Part shown: positions 8,735-17,062 of the stretch, in pieces
How the letters are laid out: the number at the start of each line of letters is the position of its first letter
Numbering within the stretch: the stretch's first letter is position 1
DNA from: Mesorhizobium shangrilense
Lineage (GTDB): Bacteria > Pseudomonadota > Alphaproteobacteria > Rhizobiales > Rhizobiaceae
Assembly (NCBI RefSeq): GCF_028826155.1
Contig: NZ_JAQGPN010000004.1
Span: 99,933 to 163,932, forward strand
Length of the DNA stretch: 64,000 bases
Direction: 5' to 3'
The notes under the pieces: generated by a model
Databases searched by the model: none
The model's input: only the letters and a program-made list of their open reading frames with translations
Told to the model about the DNA's origin: nothing
Program-made: the position numbers and the translations under genes

Positions 8735-9682
8735 ATGAAGGTGGAACTTTCGCCCGCGCGGATGGCGGAGGCGATCTATTCGCGATCGCTGATCTATTTC
8801 GCATCTGTCGCCGAAACGGGTTCGATCCGGGAAACGTCGCGCCGGCTGAATGTCGCCCCTTCTGCCGTCAGCCGCCAGCTTGTCCACCTTCAGGAGCGGC
8901 TCGGGGTCAAGCTGTTCGACAATCTGGGACATTCACTTCGCCTTGCCCCGGCCGGACAAGAATTGCTCCAATACTATCGGTCGATCGTCGAGAATCTCGA
9001 CGTCACGGTGGGGGCTATCAGCGCTCTGCACGGTTATCGGACCGGAACCGTGCGTATTGCCACGGTGGACAGCTTCGCAACAGGCGCGCTCGCACAACTC
9101 ATTGGCGAATTTTCGGCTGCCTTTCCGTCGATCCAGATTTCGTTGTCGATCCACTCGGCCGTCGATGTGGCAGCCCATGTAACCGACGGGCTGGCCGATA
9201 TCGGATTCACATTCAACCTGCGCAGCCGCGAAACGCTGGATGCGCTGTTCAAGGCGGACTGTCCGATGGGGGTCATCGTGGCGGCGAGCCATCCCCTCGC
9301 GTCCAAGGCGATCGTGACCTACGAGGAATGCGTTGCCTATCCTATAGGACTGTTGAAACCGGGTTCATCGATCCGCTCGGCATTGGAGCGCGCATCGGCA
9401 TCGGCTGCCATGCCTTGGCCGAAATATGTCGAGGCCACGTCGATGCGGTTTCTGGAGGAACTGGCAAGAACTGGGCGTTTTGTCACCTTCCAACCGCGTT
9501 ACCGCTTCATGTCTGACTTCCGGAAAGGAACGCTCGTTTTCGTGCCGATTGACGACACAACCAAGGATAGCGACGAATTCGTCATGGTGATCGATCGCCG
9601 ACTCAACCTGCGGCCGGCGCCTGCCGAGTTCGCCCGATTCGCAGGGCGTTATCTTGCGGAGCTCGCCGCAATGGCCGGATGA
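8735..9682 (+). CDS. LysR-family transcriptional regulator
   Basis: Protein of 315 residues from the ATG at 8735, which has an AAGGACAGG ribosome site; the frame is open further upstream but that part overlaps the conserved operator block. The winged HTH covers residues about 15-75: LIYFASVAETGSIRETSRRLNVAPSAVSRQL. The periplasmic-binding-like effector domain follows from about 105. It is divergent from the NMT1-type importer operon. The second copy of the adjacent motif before the isomerase-phosphorylase-aldolase operon suggests it controls both. The inducer is unknown, perhaps a nucleobase or sugar phosphate. Confidence 0.9.
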   Translation: MKVELSPARMAEAIYSRSLIYFASVAETGSIRETSRRLNVAPSAVSRQLVHLQERLGVKLFDNLGHSLRLAPAGQELLQYYRSIVENLDVTVGAISALHGYRTGTVRIATVDSFATGALAQLIGEFSAAFPSIQISLSIHSAVDVAAHVTDGLADIGFTFNLRSRETLDALFKADCPMGVIVAASHPLASKAIVTYEECVAYPIGLLKPGSSIRSALERASASAAMPWPKYVEATSMRFLEELARTGRFVTFQPRYRFMSDFRKGTLVFVPIDDTTKDSDEFVMVIDRRLNLRPAPAEFARFAGRYLAELAAMAG

Positions 9683-9712
9683 CGTTCCATCGGCATGGAG
9701 GTCAGGCCGGTC

Positions 9713-10375
9713 TCAGCACTGCGGCAAGGGCTTCTGCTGTCCGTAGGTTCGATGCTTCTCGATGACCTCGGCAATAGCCTCTGGGGAAAGGCGCGGCGGA
9801 TCGCCCATCGGTAGACACAGAAGATAGAGCGTCGCCAACTCCTCGACGATTTCCGCCATGCTAAGAGCGCCGGCCAGGTTGGCATGAGCGGCAATCACGC
9901 CGTGATGGGCGAGCAGGCAGGCTTGCCGACCCTCCATCGCCTCCACTGCCAAGTCGGCCAACTGCTGCGTTCCGAAGGTGGCATAGCCCGCGCAGCGGAT
10001 GTTTGGGCCGTGGGCAGCGGCGATCCGGTAATGAATGGGCGGGATTTCGTGGCCCAGGATGGAGACCGCCGTCGCCTTCAGCGAATGGGTGTGGACGATG
10101 GCGTTGAGATCGTCGCGGCGGTTCAGGATATCCCGATGGAATCGCCATTCGCTGGACGGCAGCATGTCGCCGTCGAAACTGCCGTCCCAGCGCATGCGGA
10201 CGACCTGCTCCGGTTGCAGCGTTTCGTAGGCAACGCCTGTCGGTGAAATCAGGAAGCCATCCTCCACACGAACACTGACATTCCCGGACGTGCCCTTGGC
10301 GAGGCCCTTCTGCTGCATACCGCGGCATGTCTCGACGAGAGCACGGCGCAGTTCCATTTCGTCAATGCTTGTCAT
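9713..10375 (-). CDS. Class II aldolase/adducin-family aldolase (Ald2-like)
   Basis: Protein of 220 residues. The expected metal-binding elements are visible: HTHSLKATA (His-x-His) at about residue 95 and LLAHHGVIA at about 155. MQQKGLAKGTSGNVSVR near the N-terminus is typical of fuculose-phosphate aldolases. Such enzymes cleave ketose 1-phosphates to DHAP and an aldehyde. It follows the phosphorylase and isomerase genes on the same strand, so by analogy with the DHAP shunt it would cleave 5-deoxy- or 5-methylthio-ribulose 1-phosphate to DHAP and acetaldehyde or methylthioacetaldehyde. Fuculose- or ribulose-phosphate aldolase activity remains possible. Confidence 0.85.
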   Translation of the reverse strand: MTSIDEMELRRALVETCRGMQQKGLAKGTSGNVSVRVEDGFLISPTGVAYETLQPEQVVRMRWDGSFDGDMLPSSEWRFHRDILNRRDDLNAIVHTHSLKATAVSILGHEIPPIHYRIAAAHGPNIRCAGYATFGTQQLADLAVEAMEGRQACLLAHHGVIAAHANLAGALSMAEIVEELATLYLLCLPMGDPPRLSPEAIAEVIEKHRTYGQQKPLPQC

Positions 10376-10423
10376 GCTTGGCGCCTCGTCTCCCGTTTGG
10401 TGTTTCCAGCGTGCTAGGCGAGT

Positions 10424-11179
10424 TCAGGCGCCCACGCTGGGCTGAGCGGCAAAAACCGCGAGGATTTTCACGACACGCTCGAACGCAACGAGACGGGTCC
10501 GAGTGATCTCTTCGCGGCTGATTGCGTGCTTGCTGTCTCCCAGGCCGGCCGCGGGGTTGACGATCGGGCAGATCGCTGCGTACTCGATCCCGAGCTCGCG
10601 CGCGAGCGCCGCCTCCGGCATGCCGGTCTGGCCGACCAGGTCGCAGCCATCCTTCGCAAGCCGCGCAATCTCCGCTGCAGTTTCCAGCCGCGGCCCGTTG
10701 AAACAGCCGTAGCAGCCACCGTCATGGACCTTCTCCCCTGCAGCCTCGGCAGCCGCGATGATACGCCGACGCACCACCTCCGAATAAGGCGCCGTGAAAT
10801 CGATATGGCGCACCGGTTCACCGTTGGTGCCGTCGAAATAGGTGCTCTCCCGATCGTAGGTGTAGTCAATGATCTGGTCCGGTACGACAAACACGCCCGC
10901 CCCGAACTCCTGACGGATACCGCCGCTGGTCGCGATCGAGAGAATGTGAGTGACGCCAAGTTCCTTAAGCGCCCAGATGTTGGCGCGGTAGTTGATCTTG
11001 TGCGGTGCGAGTGCGTGCGGGTTGCCATGTCTCGGGAGGAAAGCAATCTCCCTGCCGCCGCACAGGCCGATCGAGACGGGGCCGGAGGGATCGCCGAATG
11101 GCGTGGACACCTTTTCCTCGCGTATCGATTCCATGTTCGGCAAGCTGGTGAGTTGGGTGCCGCCAATGACTGCGTCCAT
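10424..11179 (-). CDS. MTAP/MTIP-like nucleoside phosphorylase
   Basis: Protein of 251 residues of the trimeric purine nucleoside phosphorylase family. Visible marks are FLPRHGNPHALAPHKINYRANIWALKELG (phosphate and ribose region, about residues 48-76), ATSGGIR, and GQTGMPEAALARELGIEYA near 190. It would release a purine base from 5'-methylthio- or 5'-deoxynucleosides with phosphate. The C-terminal region reads CPIVNPAAGLGDSKH where adenine-specific MTA phosphorylases carry a D-Y-D-x-W motif, so a 6-oxopurine substrate, as in methylthioinosine phosphorylase, is more likely (family knowledge plus inference). It lies between the isomerase and the aldolase genes in the operon. Confidence 0.85.
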   Translation of the reverse strand: MDAVIGGTQLTSLPNMESIREEKVSTPFGDPSGPVSIGLCGGREIAFLPRHGNPHALAPHKINYRANIWALKELGVTHILSIATSGGIRQEFGAGVFVVPDQIIDYTYDRESTYFDGTNGEPVRHIDFTAPYSEVVRRRIIAAAEAAGEKVHDGGCYGCFNGPRLETAAEIARLAKDGCDLVGQTGMPEAALARELGIEYAAICPIVNPAAGLGDSKHAISREEITRTRLVAFERVVKILAVFAAQPSVGA

Positions 11180-11198
11180 GCTGTGGATCTCCCTCTGT

Positions 11199-12236
11199 CT
11201 AAAGATGTTGTGCTGGAAAGCTCTGCGGCAGCGCCGCAGCTGCGAATATGCCGCGCTCGGTGACGACGCCCGAAACCAGTTCGGGCGGAGTCACGTCGAA
11301 AGCCGGGTACCAGCCTTTGGCGAGCGGACTGGCGGTGCGGATACCCAGGCAATACAGCGTTTCATCGCCGTCGCGTTCTTCGATCGGAACATCGGCCGGG
11401 GTGGGCGCCTTGGGGTCGGGCCTGAGGACCGTGGCGAAATAGGGCACCTTGAAGTGACGCGCCGCTATGGCCGCGTTGAGCGTACCGACCTTGTTGATGA
11501 CGTGACCGCTCATCGTCACCCGATCGGCCGCCGTCATCAACATGCTGACGCGGCCGCTTGCCATGGCATGCGCGACCATGCCATCCGCGATGACCGTGGT
11601 GTCGATGCCCATCTCGGCAGCGCTGTGGGCGGTGAGGCGTGCGCCCTGCAGATAGGGTCGGGTTTCGGTGCATAGCAGTTCGATCCGCTTGCCCTCATCC
11701 TTGGCTGCGGCAAGGGTTTCGAGCAACGCGCCCTCAGACCAGCAATGGGTCAGAATGCGTTCGCCGTCCGCAACGAGCGAATTGGCGTGCCGGCCGACTG
11801 CGCGCGCCTGGCTGCGCCGCCCCTCCCACTGATCCAGCACGAATTTCTCGACAGCGTCCGCGAAACCGTTGCCGGCGGCGTGTTCCTCGGCGAATACAAG
11901 AATCGATCGGATGGCGGTGGAAATGTTGTTGTTGGTCGGGCGCGTCCTGACCAGTCTCGCACCGGCAGCCTTCATCATGTGGAGGCGGCGCACGGGATCG
12001 CGCTCGCGCTCAGCTGCACGGGCCTCGAGCACCATTCCGCCCCCCGCGGCATAGAAGGGCCCATTGCTCTGGGTCACCATCTGCTCGATTGCGATCGCGA
12101 CCTCTTCATGGTTCGCGCAGACGACGAATTCTTTCGAGAAGGGAAAGACGCGACGATCCAAGATGCGCACTGCGCCGGAGTCGAGAAGGACGCTTTCAAC
12201 GTACAGGGTCGGGAGGGTCGTCTTGCGCTGCAACAT
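11199..12236 (-). CDS. MtnA-like methylthioribose-1-phosphate isomerase family protein
   Basis: Protein of 345 residues of the MtnA/eIF2B-like fold. It keeps RTRPTNNNIS, ILTHCWSEGA with the likely catalytic Cys, the LLCTETRPYLQGARLTA motif, VIADGM, and AADRVTMSGHVINKVGT with the conserved Asp. It should convert an aldose 1-phosphate (methylthioribose- or deoxyribose-type) to the ketose 1-phosphate. It is the first gene of the isomerase-phosphorylase-aldolase operon, 19 bp ahead of the phosphorylase. The THCWSE motif differs from the THCNTG usual in MtnA, so the substrate may differ from MTR-1-P. A related ribose-bisphosphate isomerase role is possible. Confidence 0.8.
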   Translation of the reverse strand: MLQRKTTLPTLYVESVLLDSGAVRILDRRVFPFSKEFVVCANHEEVAIAIEQMVTQSNGPFYAAGGGMVLEARAAERERDPVRRLHMMKAAGARLVRTRPTNNNISTAIRSILVFAEEHAAGNGFADAVEKFVLDQWEGRRSQARAVGRHANSLVADGERILTHCWSEGALLETLAAAKDEGKRIELLCTETRPYLQGARLTAHSAAEMGIDTTVIADGMVAHAMASGRVSMLMTAADRVTMSGHVINKVGTLNAAIAARHFKVPYFATVLRPDPKAPTPADVPIEERDGDETLYCLGIRTASPLAKGWYPAFDVTPPELVSGVVTERGIFAAAALPQSFPAQHL

Positions 12237-12368
12237 TCTTTTCCCCCAATTCGGCCGCAGGTCCGGCCCGGCCGTCCATCAAAGGCCGGCGCGATGGCTG
12301 GAAGGGCTTGTGAAGCTCGCAACAGGAGATCCCGCTTGCGAACACCTGAACCATATCGGCATCCGAGC

Positions 12369-12405
12369 CGTTGCCGATAGTGCTATTTGGCCGACATGTC
12401 GTTGC
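12369..12405. promoter_or_regulatory. Candidate LysR operator, copy B
   Basis: This is the second copy of the block described at 8658-8694. It starts 133 bp upstream of the MtnA-like gene. It again consists of CGTTGCCGATAGTGCTATTT, a 3-bp spacer, then CGACATGTCGTTGC. Conservation of spacing and sequence over 37 bp between two unrelated intergenic regions is far above chance. Confidence 0.7.
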
Positions 12406-12499
12406 CAAGAAGAGGACACGAAACGGCAACACCCCGGTCTTTTTCTCGATCCTGCCGAAAGGTTGACCCGCGAGCACCAGATGCCCTTCGCAGAGGCGC

Positions 12500-12933
12500 C
12501 TAGTGCGCCTGACCGGTGGCCGAGCGCCTTGCCGATCTCACGCGCGGCGTCGATGACGTCGGCGGAGAAGGCTTGCACCTGACGACGCTTCATCCGGCTG
12601 TCCGGCCCGGGCATACCGATGGCACCGACCAGTCCGCCGCTCCCGTCGAGCAGTGCGCAAGCAACAGCCGCAATGCCTTGGCGCCACTTCCCGTGATACA
12701 CTGCGGAATAGCCCTGGAGCCGATCAACTCGATATTCTTGGGGAGGTCTCCAAAAACGCCTTCGAGGTTTGCGTGAACTACTGGAAATGCCCTTCAAATC
12801 GCTCGAGGTAGTCGTCTGGCATCTGGGCGACCATTGCCTTGCCAGCCACGGCCCAAGCCGGAGCGCGAGAATCGCCACTGGTGTGCGCCCGGATATGGGC
12901 CAGGACCAGATTGCCGACCATCGCTCCTTCGTA
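12500..12933 (-). pseudogene. IclR-family regulator remnant, effector domain only
   Basis: Two frames carry consecutive pieces of an IclR effector domain. The first (about 12778-12933) reads GKAMVAQMPDDYLERFEG, matching the GKALLAxLPD segment. The second (about 12500-12711) reads GYSAVYHGKWRQGIAAVACALLDG and GLVGAIGMPGP, the usual ligand-binding core. They are separated by a stop and a frame change. No HTH domain was found upstream. The gene is dead and was possibly the regulator of the decayed sugar genes that follow. Confidence 0.7.
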
Positions 12934-13394
12934 AGCGAAGGTTCATCTCGAACGGGCCCGGTTCGGCGCGGCTGCAAATTTCGACACGTGGTGACGATAC
13001 GTGCGTTTTGCCTTCGCATGGCGTAGCAGTTGCAAGTCTGCTCACGGCATAAGTCTGCGCCCAACCCATGCCGAACGAATGGCAATTTGGAACCATTTCC
13101 GAAGCGCTATGAGCGAGGGGCAATTGGTCGGTAGCGGAACGGCAGCTATACATTGGCTACAGCTAGAACCGGACTGTCCGGAGACGGCCCCTGAGTTGCC
13201 GAGCAGCAACGCGCCCTCTATTGGGTCCTTCAGGACCCCTCAGCGGTTTCCTGCAAGCGGCCATTCGCCTGAAGCACGCGGAGGGACAACATGGGGCGGT
13301 TGCGTATGGGAAGCTGACGAACGTCGTTCGTGACAGCGGACAATGTTTGCCTGAACGCTTCCCTTAACTTCGTGCTGTTGATCATGTGCGCCGG
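12934..13394. other. 461 bp without a supported gene
   Basis: The HTH half of the broken IclR gene would be expected here but is not recognisable in any frame on the minus strand. Short open frames on both strands show no domain. The region looks like degraded coding sequence. Confidence 0.4.
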
Positions 13395-13645
13395 CTAGAC
13401 GGCAGGGTCGAACCGATCCCAGCTTCCCTCCGACACGACCACATGAACGCCGTCGACGGCCTTCATGGCCAGTTGGTCGTCCAAGGCATAGGCGGCAGTG
13501 GAATAGACAATATCGCGCTCGAAACCCTCAGCCGCGACATTCCGGGAGCCTAAGCTGCGGCTGCGCATCCCACTCTGGACCTCCGCAATGATCGCGATTG
13601 CAGCCGCACTGGCCGCGTGCAAAGAGCGGGGCCGCTATCCTCCAG
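13395..13645 (-). pseudogene. Unidentified coding remnant
   Basis: One minus frame reads HAASAAAIAIIAEVQSG, then ERDIVYSTAAYALDD, and ends after SWDRFDPAV. The composition looks like real protein, but it has no start of its own and continues from a different frame of the hydrolase remnant upstream. I do not recognise the family. It may be the 3' end of another lost gene of the same sugar cluster. Confidence 0.3.
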
Positions 13646-13837
13646 GGACCGATACGATCATCGCTCGAAAGCGTGGCCAGGGCGCTGACGTCAACGCCAG
13701 AGAGCTTTTCGAGCCCTGCCGGGGTCATAATTTCCGGCAATGTCGTCTACAACGCCGGAAAGATCGCGGATTGAGCCATCAGCGGCGAGGAGTGCAGGCT
13801 ATTCAGCGCCCTTGCCGCCGACACGCGGCAGTTTCAT
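13645..13837 (-). pseudogene. Fumarylacetoacetate hydrolase-family protein, N-terminal remnant
   Basis: From the ATG at 13837 the translation is MKLPRVGGKGAE, then a TAG stop where relatives have Lys, then PALLAADGSIRDLSGVVDDIAG, the standard N-terminal arm of FAH-family hydrolases. A frameshift leads to TPAGLEKLSGVDVSALATL and DDRIGP, after which homology is lost; the catalytic C-terminal domain is missing. It starts 27 bp after the SDR pseudogene. This SDR-FAH pair is typical of the non-phosphorylating L-fucose/L-rhamnose pathway, in which the FAH protein is 2,4-diketo-3-deoxy-L-fuconate hydrolase. Confidence 0.65.
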
Positions 13838-13863
13838 GCAAGATCTCCCGAGGAAATCGAGCC

Positions 13864-14582
13864 TTAGGCGGTCCAGCCGCCGTCGATGATGTGGACTTGG
13901 CCGGTCGTATAGGTTGCGTTGGCCAGATAGACGGCGAGATCAGCGACTTCTTCCGCTCGCGCAATGCGACCGATCGGTTGCCGGGCAATGAAGGCCTGCC
14001 TTGCCGCTTCGAAGTCGCCGGTGGCGTACCATCTTCGTGCAGGCTGGGGCTGTCCACTGTGCCGGGACATATCGCGTTCACGCGGATATTGCTGGCCGTA
14101 TAGTCCGCAGCGAGCGACTTGGTCAGTCCGATGACAGCGGCCTTGGAGATGGAATAGGCAGCCCGATTGGGTACGGCCTTCAGCGAAGACGCCACCGTCG
14201 CCATGTTGATGATGCTGCCGTCCCGGCGTTCAAGCATCTGCGGCAGGACGTGTCTTATCGTGCGCACCTGCGCCTTGACGTTGAGATCTAGCGCAAAGTC
14301 CAGATCGGCATCGCTCATCTCGAGTACGGTCCCACTGTGCACGACCCCGGCGCAGTTGAAGAGCACGTCAATGCGGCCGATCTCGGCAATCGTTTCGCCG
14401 ACTGCCGCGTCGGACAGAACATCGAGGGCTCGTGTTGCAATGTTGGGCATGCCCAACTCGCTGAGCTTTTCGAGGTTGACGTCCGTCGCGACGACACTGG
14501 CTCCAGCTTTTGCAAATGCCAAGGCAGCGGCCCGGCCAATACCTTGCGCAGCGGCGGTTATCAGAACCACTTTCCCGTGCAT
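13864..14582 (-). pseudogene. SDR dehydrogenase, frameshifted (2-keto-3-deoxy-L-fuconate dehydrogenase-like)
   Basis: From the ATG at 14582 the N-terminal 180 residues form a normal short-chain dehydrogenase: TAAAQGIGRA cofactor loop, NCAG, NMATVASS with the catalytic Ser, and YSISK with catalytic Tyr and Lys. After NAICPGTVDSPSLHE, at about 14038, the frame breaks. The correct C-terminus (WYATGDFEAARQAFIARQPIGR to HIIDGGWTA) continues in another frame to 13866. One missing A in a short run explains it. Sequence style and the FAH neighbour fit 2-keto-3-deoxy-L-fuconate/rhamnonate 4-dehydrogenases. A sequencing error is an alternative explanation. Confidence 0.75.
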
Positions 14583-14742
14583 TAATCTCACTCCCTTGAC
14601 GCCCTGTGCCCTGCAAACAGTTGTTTATATCTGATAACTCAGTTCCGCCTATGAAAATTTTTTTGCATGACGATTTGGCCGATTGGACTGAAAATCAGGC
14701 TTTCCGGCCACTTGAAGTAACTTTCGCTTACAAAAGTTGGTG

Positions 14743-14771
14743 TTGACAGGTGATATCACCTATGCTGATCA
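14743..14771 (+). promoter_or_regulatory. Candidate promoter with a perfect 14-bp palindrome
   Basis: A consensus-like -35 box TTGACA at 14743-14748 runs into AGGTGATATCACCT at 14748-14761, a perfect inverted repeat. A weak -10 element would fall at about 14766-14771. The site lies about 35-50 bp upstream of the first gene of the large plus-strand operon. A repressor bound here would block RNA polymerase; the IclR protein encoded within the operon is the nearest candidate. Confidence 0.55.
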
Positions 14772-14795
14772 TGGAGGTGCGAATAGGGGGCGGAG

Positions 14796-15534
14796 TTGGA
14801 AAAGACACACGCTGGACAGGTTGCGGTCATCAACGGTGGAGCTGCGGGCACAGGATTGGCCGTCACCAAAAAGCTCGCCGAATGCGACGCCAAGCTTTCC
14901 ATCTGGGACCTCAGCGAGAAGGCCAATGCTGAAGCCCGCGCCATTTTTCCTGACGCACCGTTTCTGCAGGTCACTCTCGCTGACTACGCGTCCGTCGAGG
15001 CTGCCACCAACGCCACCGAGAGCCATTGTGGCCGCATCGATATCGTCGTGAACTCGGCCGGCATCGCTGGCAAGAACACCCCCTCGATGAGTATGAGCTC
15101 GCCGAATGGCAGCGGGTTATCGATATCGATCTCACCGGCGCGTTCCACGTCAACCGTGCCGTGCTGCCGGGAATGAAGGCGCGGGACCACGGCCGCATCG
15201 TCAACATTGCCTCCATCGCCGGTAAAGAGGGCAATCCCAATGCCAGCGCCTATGCGGCCGCGAAAGCTGGCGTGATCGCCACGACCAAGGCGGTCGGCAA
15301 GGGATGCGCGAAGTACAATATCTCATCAACGCCGTGGCGCCCGCGACAGCCAAGACGGGCATCCTCAACGAGCTCAAGCCCGAATTCATCGACTACATGC
15401 TCAGCCGTATCCCGCGGGGCCGTTTCCTTGAGGTCGAGGAGGCCGCCAGCATGATCGCGTGGCTCGTCAGCGCCGAAAACAGCTTTACCACCGCCTCGGT
15501 CTTTGACCTGTCCGGCGGCTGCGCAACCTACTGA
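14796..15534 (+). pseudogene. SDR oxidoreductase with two frameshifts
   Basis: A TTG at 14796 with a GGGGGCGGAG ribosome site starts a short-chain dehydrogenase: AVINGGAAGTGLAVTKKL, then [13 protein letters not shown]. At the C-run 15079-15083 the frame shifts, continuing as [19 protein letters not shown] and YAAAKAG. Near 15322 it shifts again, to [18 protein letters not shown] and ending FDLSGGCATY. Each break is repaired by adding one C. The full-length product would be about 246 residues with Ser-Tyr-Lys catalytic residues intact. As first gene of the operon it would oxidise or reduce a hydroxyl of the imported substrate, if functional. Confidence 0.8.
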
Positions 15535-15548
15535 GCTAGAGAGCAACC

Positions 15549-16601
15549 ATGGGCGCCGTCAGCATTCAATCCATCACCAAGGTTTACAACAAGCTGACGG
15601 TCATCCCCGACCTGTCGCTCGAGATCAACGACGGTGAATTCCTCGTGCTGGTTGGGCCATCCGGCTGCGGCAAGTCGACCCTTCTGCGCATGATCGCGGG
15701 CCTCGAAGACATTAGCGGCGGGACGATCTCCATCGCCGGGCGCGTGATCAATGAGGTGGCCCCGAAGGATCGCGACATCGCCATGGTGTTCCAGTCCTAC
15801 GCCCTCTACCCGCATATGACGGTTGAGCAGAACATGAGCTTTGCTCTGCGGCTCAAGGGTGTTCCCAAGGAAGCACGGGATGTTCGGGTGGCCAAGGCTG
15901 CCGAAATTCTGGGGCTGACATCTCTCCTTCAGCGGCTGCCACGCCAGCTTTCGGGCGGTCAGCGCCAGCGCGTCGCGATGGGGCGCGCTATTGTCCGAGA
16001 TCCCTCGGTCTACTTGTTTGACGAGCCTCTCTCAAATCTCGATGCCAAGCTGCGCGTGCAGATGCGCAGCGAGATCAAGCTCAACCACGCTCGTCTCAAG
16101 ACCACGACGGTTTACGTCACGCACGACCAGATCGAAGCGATGACCATGGCCGATCGGATTGTCGTCATGCAGTCCGGACGTATTGAACAGGTCGGCACGC
16201 CACTGGAGCTCTATGACCGCCCCGCAAACACGTTCGTCGCAGGCTTTATAGGCTCCCCAGCCATGAACTTCCTCCCGGGTACGGTGACGGGATCTGGCGT
16301 GGCACTCGAAGATGGCACCCTGCTCCCCGGCCTGGCAACCACTGCAGCCGTCGGCACCAAGGTTACCGTTGGCATCCGGCCTGAGCACTTCGAACCCGCC
16401 GCGCATGGCCTTTCCGGCGAGGTGCTGACGATCGAGCCGACTGGGGCCGAAACCCAGGTGCTGGTGAAGTTCGCAGGCTCCGACGTGCTGGCGTCTTTCC
16501 GCGACCGCCTTGGCGTCGCCCCTCGCGACACGATCACCCTTTTGCCCCAGGCCGACAAGATTCACCTCTTCGACGCCACCTCGGGCCTCCGCATTTCCTA
16601 A
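15549..16601 (+). CDS. ABC transporter ATP-binding protein, UgpC/MalK-like
   Basis: ATPase of 350 residues. Walker [10 protein letters not shown] is at about 37-45, the signature [12 protein letters not shown] at about 134, Walker [14 protein letters not shown] at about 155, and the switch in [16 protein letters not shown]-terminal OB/TOBE-type domain (residues about 235-350) is normal for carbohydrate importers. It lies 14 bp after the SDR remnant and ahead of the binding protein and permeases of this operon. Confidence 0.92.
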   Translation: MGAVSIQSITKVYNKLTVIPDLSLEINDGEFLVLVGPSGCGKSTLLRMIAGLEDISGGTISIAGRVINEVAPKDRDIAMVFQSYALYPHMTVEQNMSFALRLKGVPKEARDVRVAKAAEILGLTSLLQRLPRQLSGGQRQRVAMGRAIVRDPSVYLFDEPLSNLDAKLRVQMRSEIKLNHARLKTTTVYVTHDQIEAMTMADRIVVMQSGRIEQVGTPLELYDRPANTFVAGFIGSPAMNFLPGTVTGSGVALEDGTLLPGLATTAAVGTKVTVGIRPEHFEPAAHGLSGEVLTIEPTGAETQVLVKFAGSDVLASFRDRLGVAPRDTITLLPQADKIHLFDATSGLRIS

Positions 16602-16613
16602 CGAGGAACACAC

Positions 16614-16964
16614 ATGGATATCTCGCGTATTGAACCCGGTCAGCACTTTGCAGCGGCCGTTGTCGGTGGTGGTCACCTCTATATCTCGGGCACGATTGCA
16701 AAGTCGGTTGACGCTTCGATCGAGGTGCAAACCCGCGAAGTGCTCGAACGTCTCGACGAACTTATGAGCAAGGCCGGAACCAACAAGTCCCGCCTGCTCT
16801 CGGTCACCATCTACCTGCCCCACATTCGCGATTTTGAAGCGATGAACCGCGTGTGGGACACGTGGGTCGACCCCCAGAATAAGCCAGCCCGCGCCACTGT
16901 TGAGGCGCGATTGGCTATCGAAAGCCTGCGTGTGGAGATCGCCGCAGTGGCGTTGGTGCCTTAG
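16614..16964 (+). CDS. RidA-family protein
   Basis: Protein of 116 residues with the RidA/YjgF fold: GHLYISGTIAKS, ERLDELMSKAGTNKSRLLSVTIYL, and the conserved Arg in NKPARATVEARLA. RidA hydrolyses reactive 2-aminoacrylate and related imines made by PLP enzymes. A PLP enzyme of the D-serine dehydratase-like family is encoded downstream in the same operon, which gives it a plausible partner. The start follows the ATPase stop by 12 bp with an ACGAGGA ribosome site. Confidence 0.88.
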   Translation: MDISRIEPGQHFAAAVVGGGHLYISGTIAKSVDASIEVQTREVLERLDELMSKAGTNKSRLLSVTIYLPHIRDFEAMNRVWDTWVDPQNKPARATVEARLAIESLRVEIAAVALVP

Positions 16965-17062
16965 GCCCAGCGCGAGCTGCTGGCGGAGCTGCAGACGGGG
17001 TGAGGGAACGCTCGGAGGAACGACAGCTTCGACGGCCCTGATAATGTCACGGAGGGAAAATC

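Noticed and set aside
13803..14591. SDR gene read as an intact 262-residue protein
   Set aside because: The last 80 residues in that frame are Pro/Ser/Arg-rich and unlike any SDR. The proper C-terminus lies in another frame, so it is called a pseudogene.
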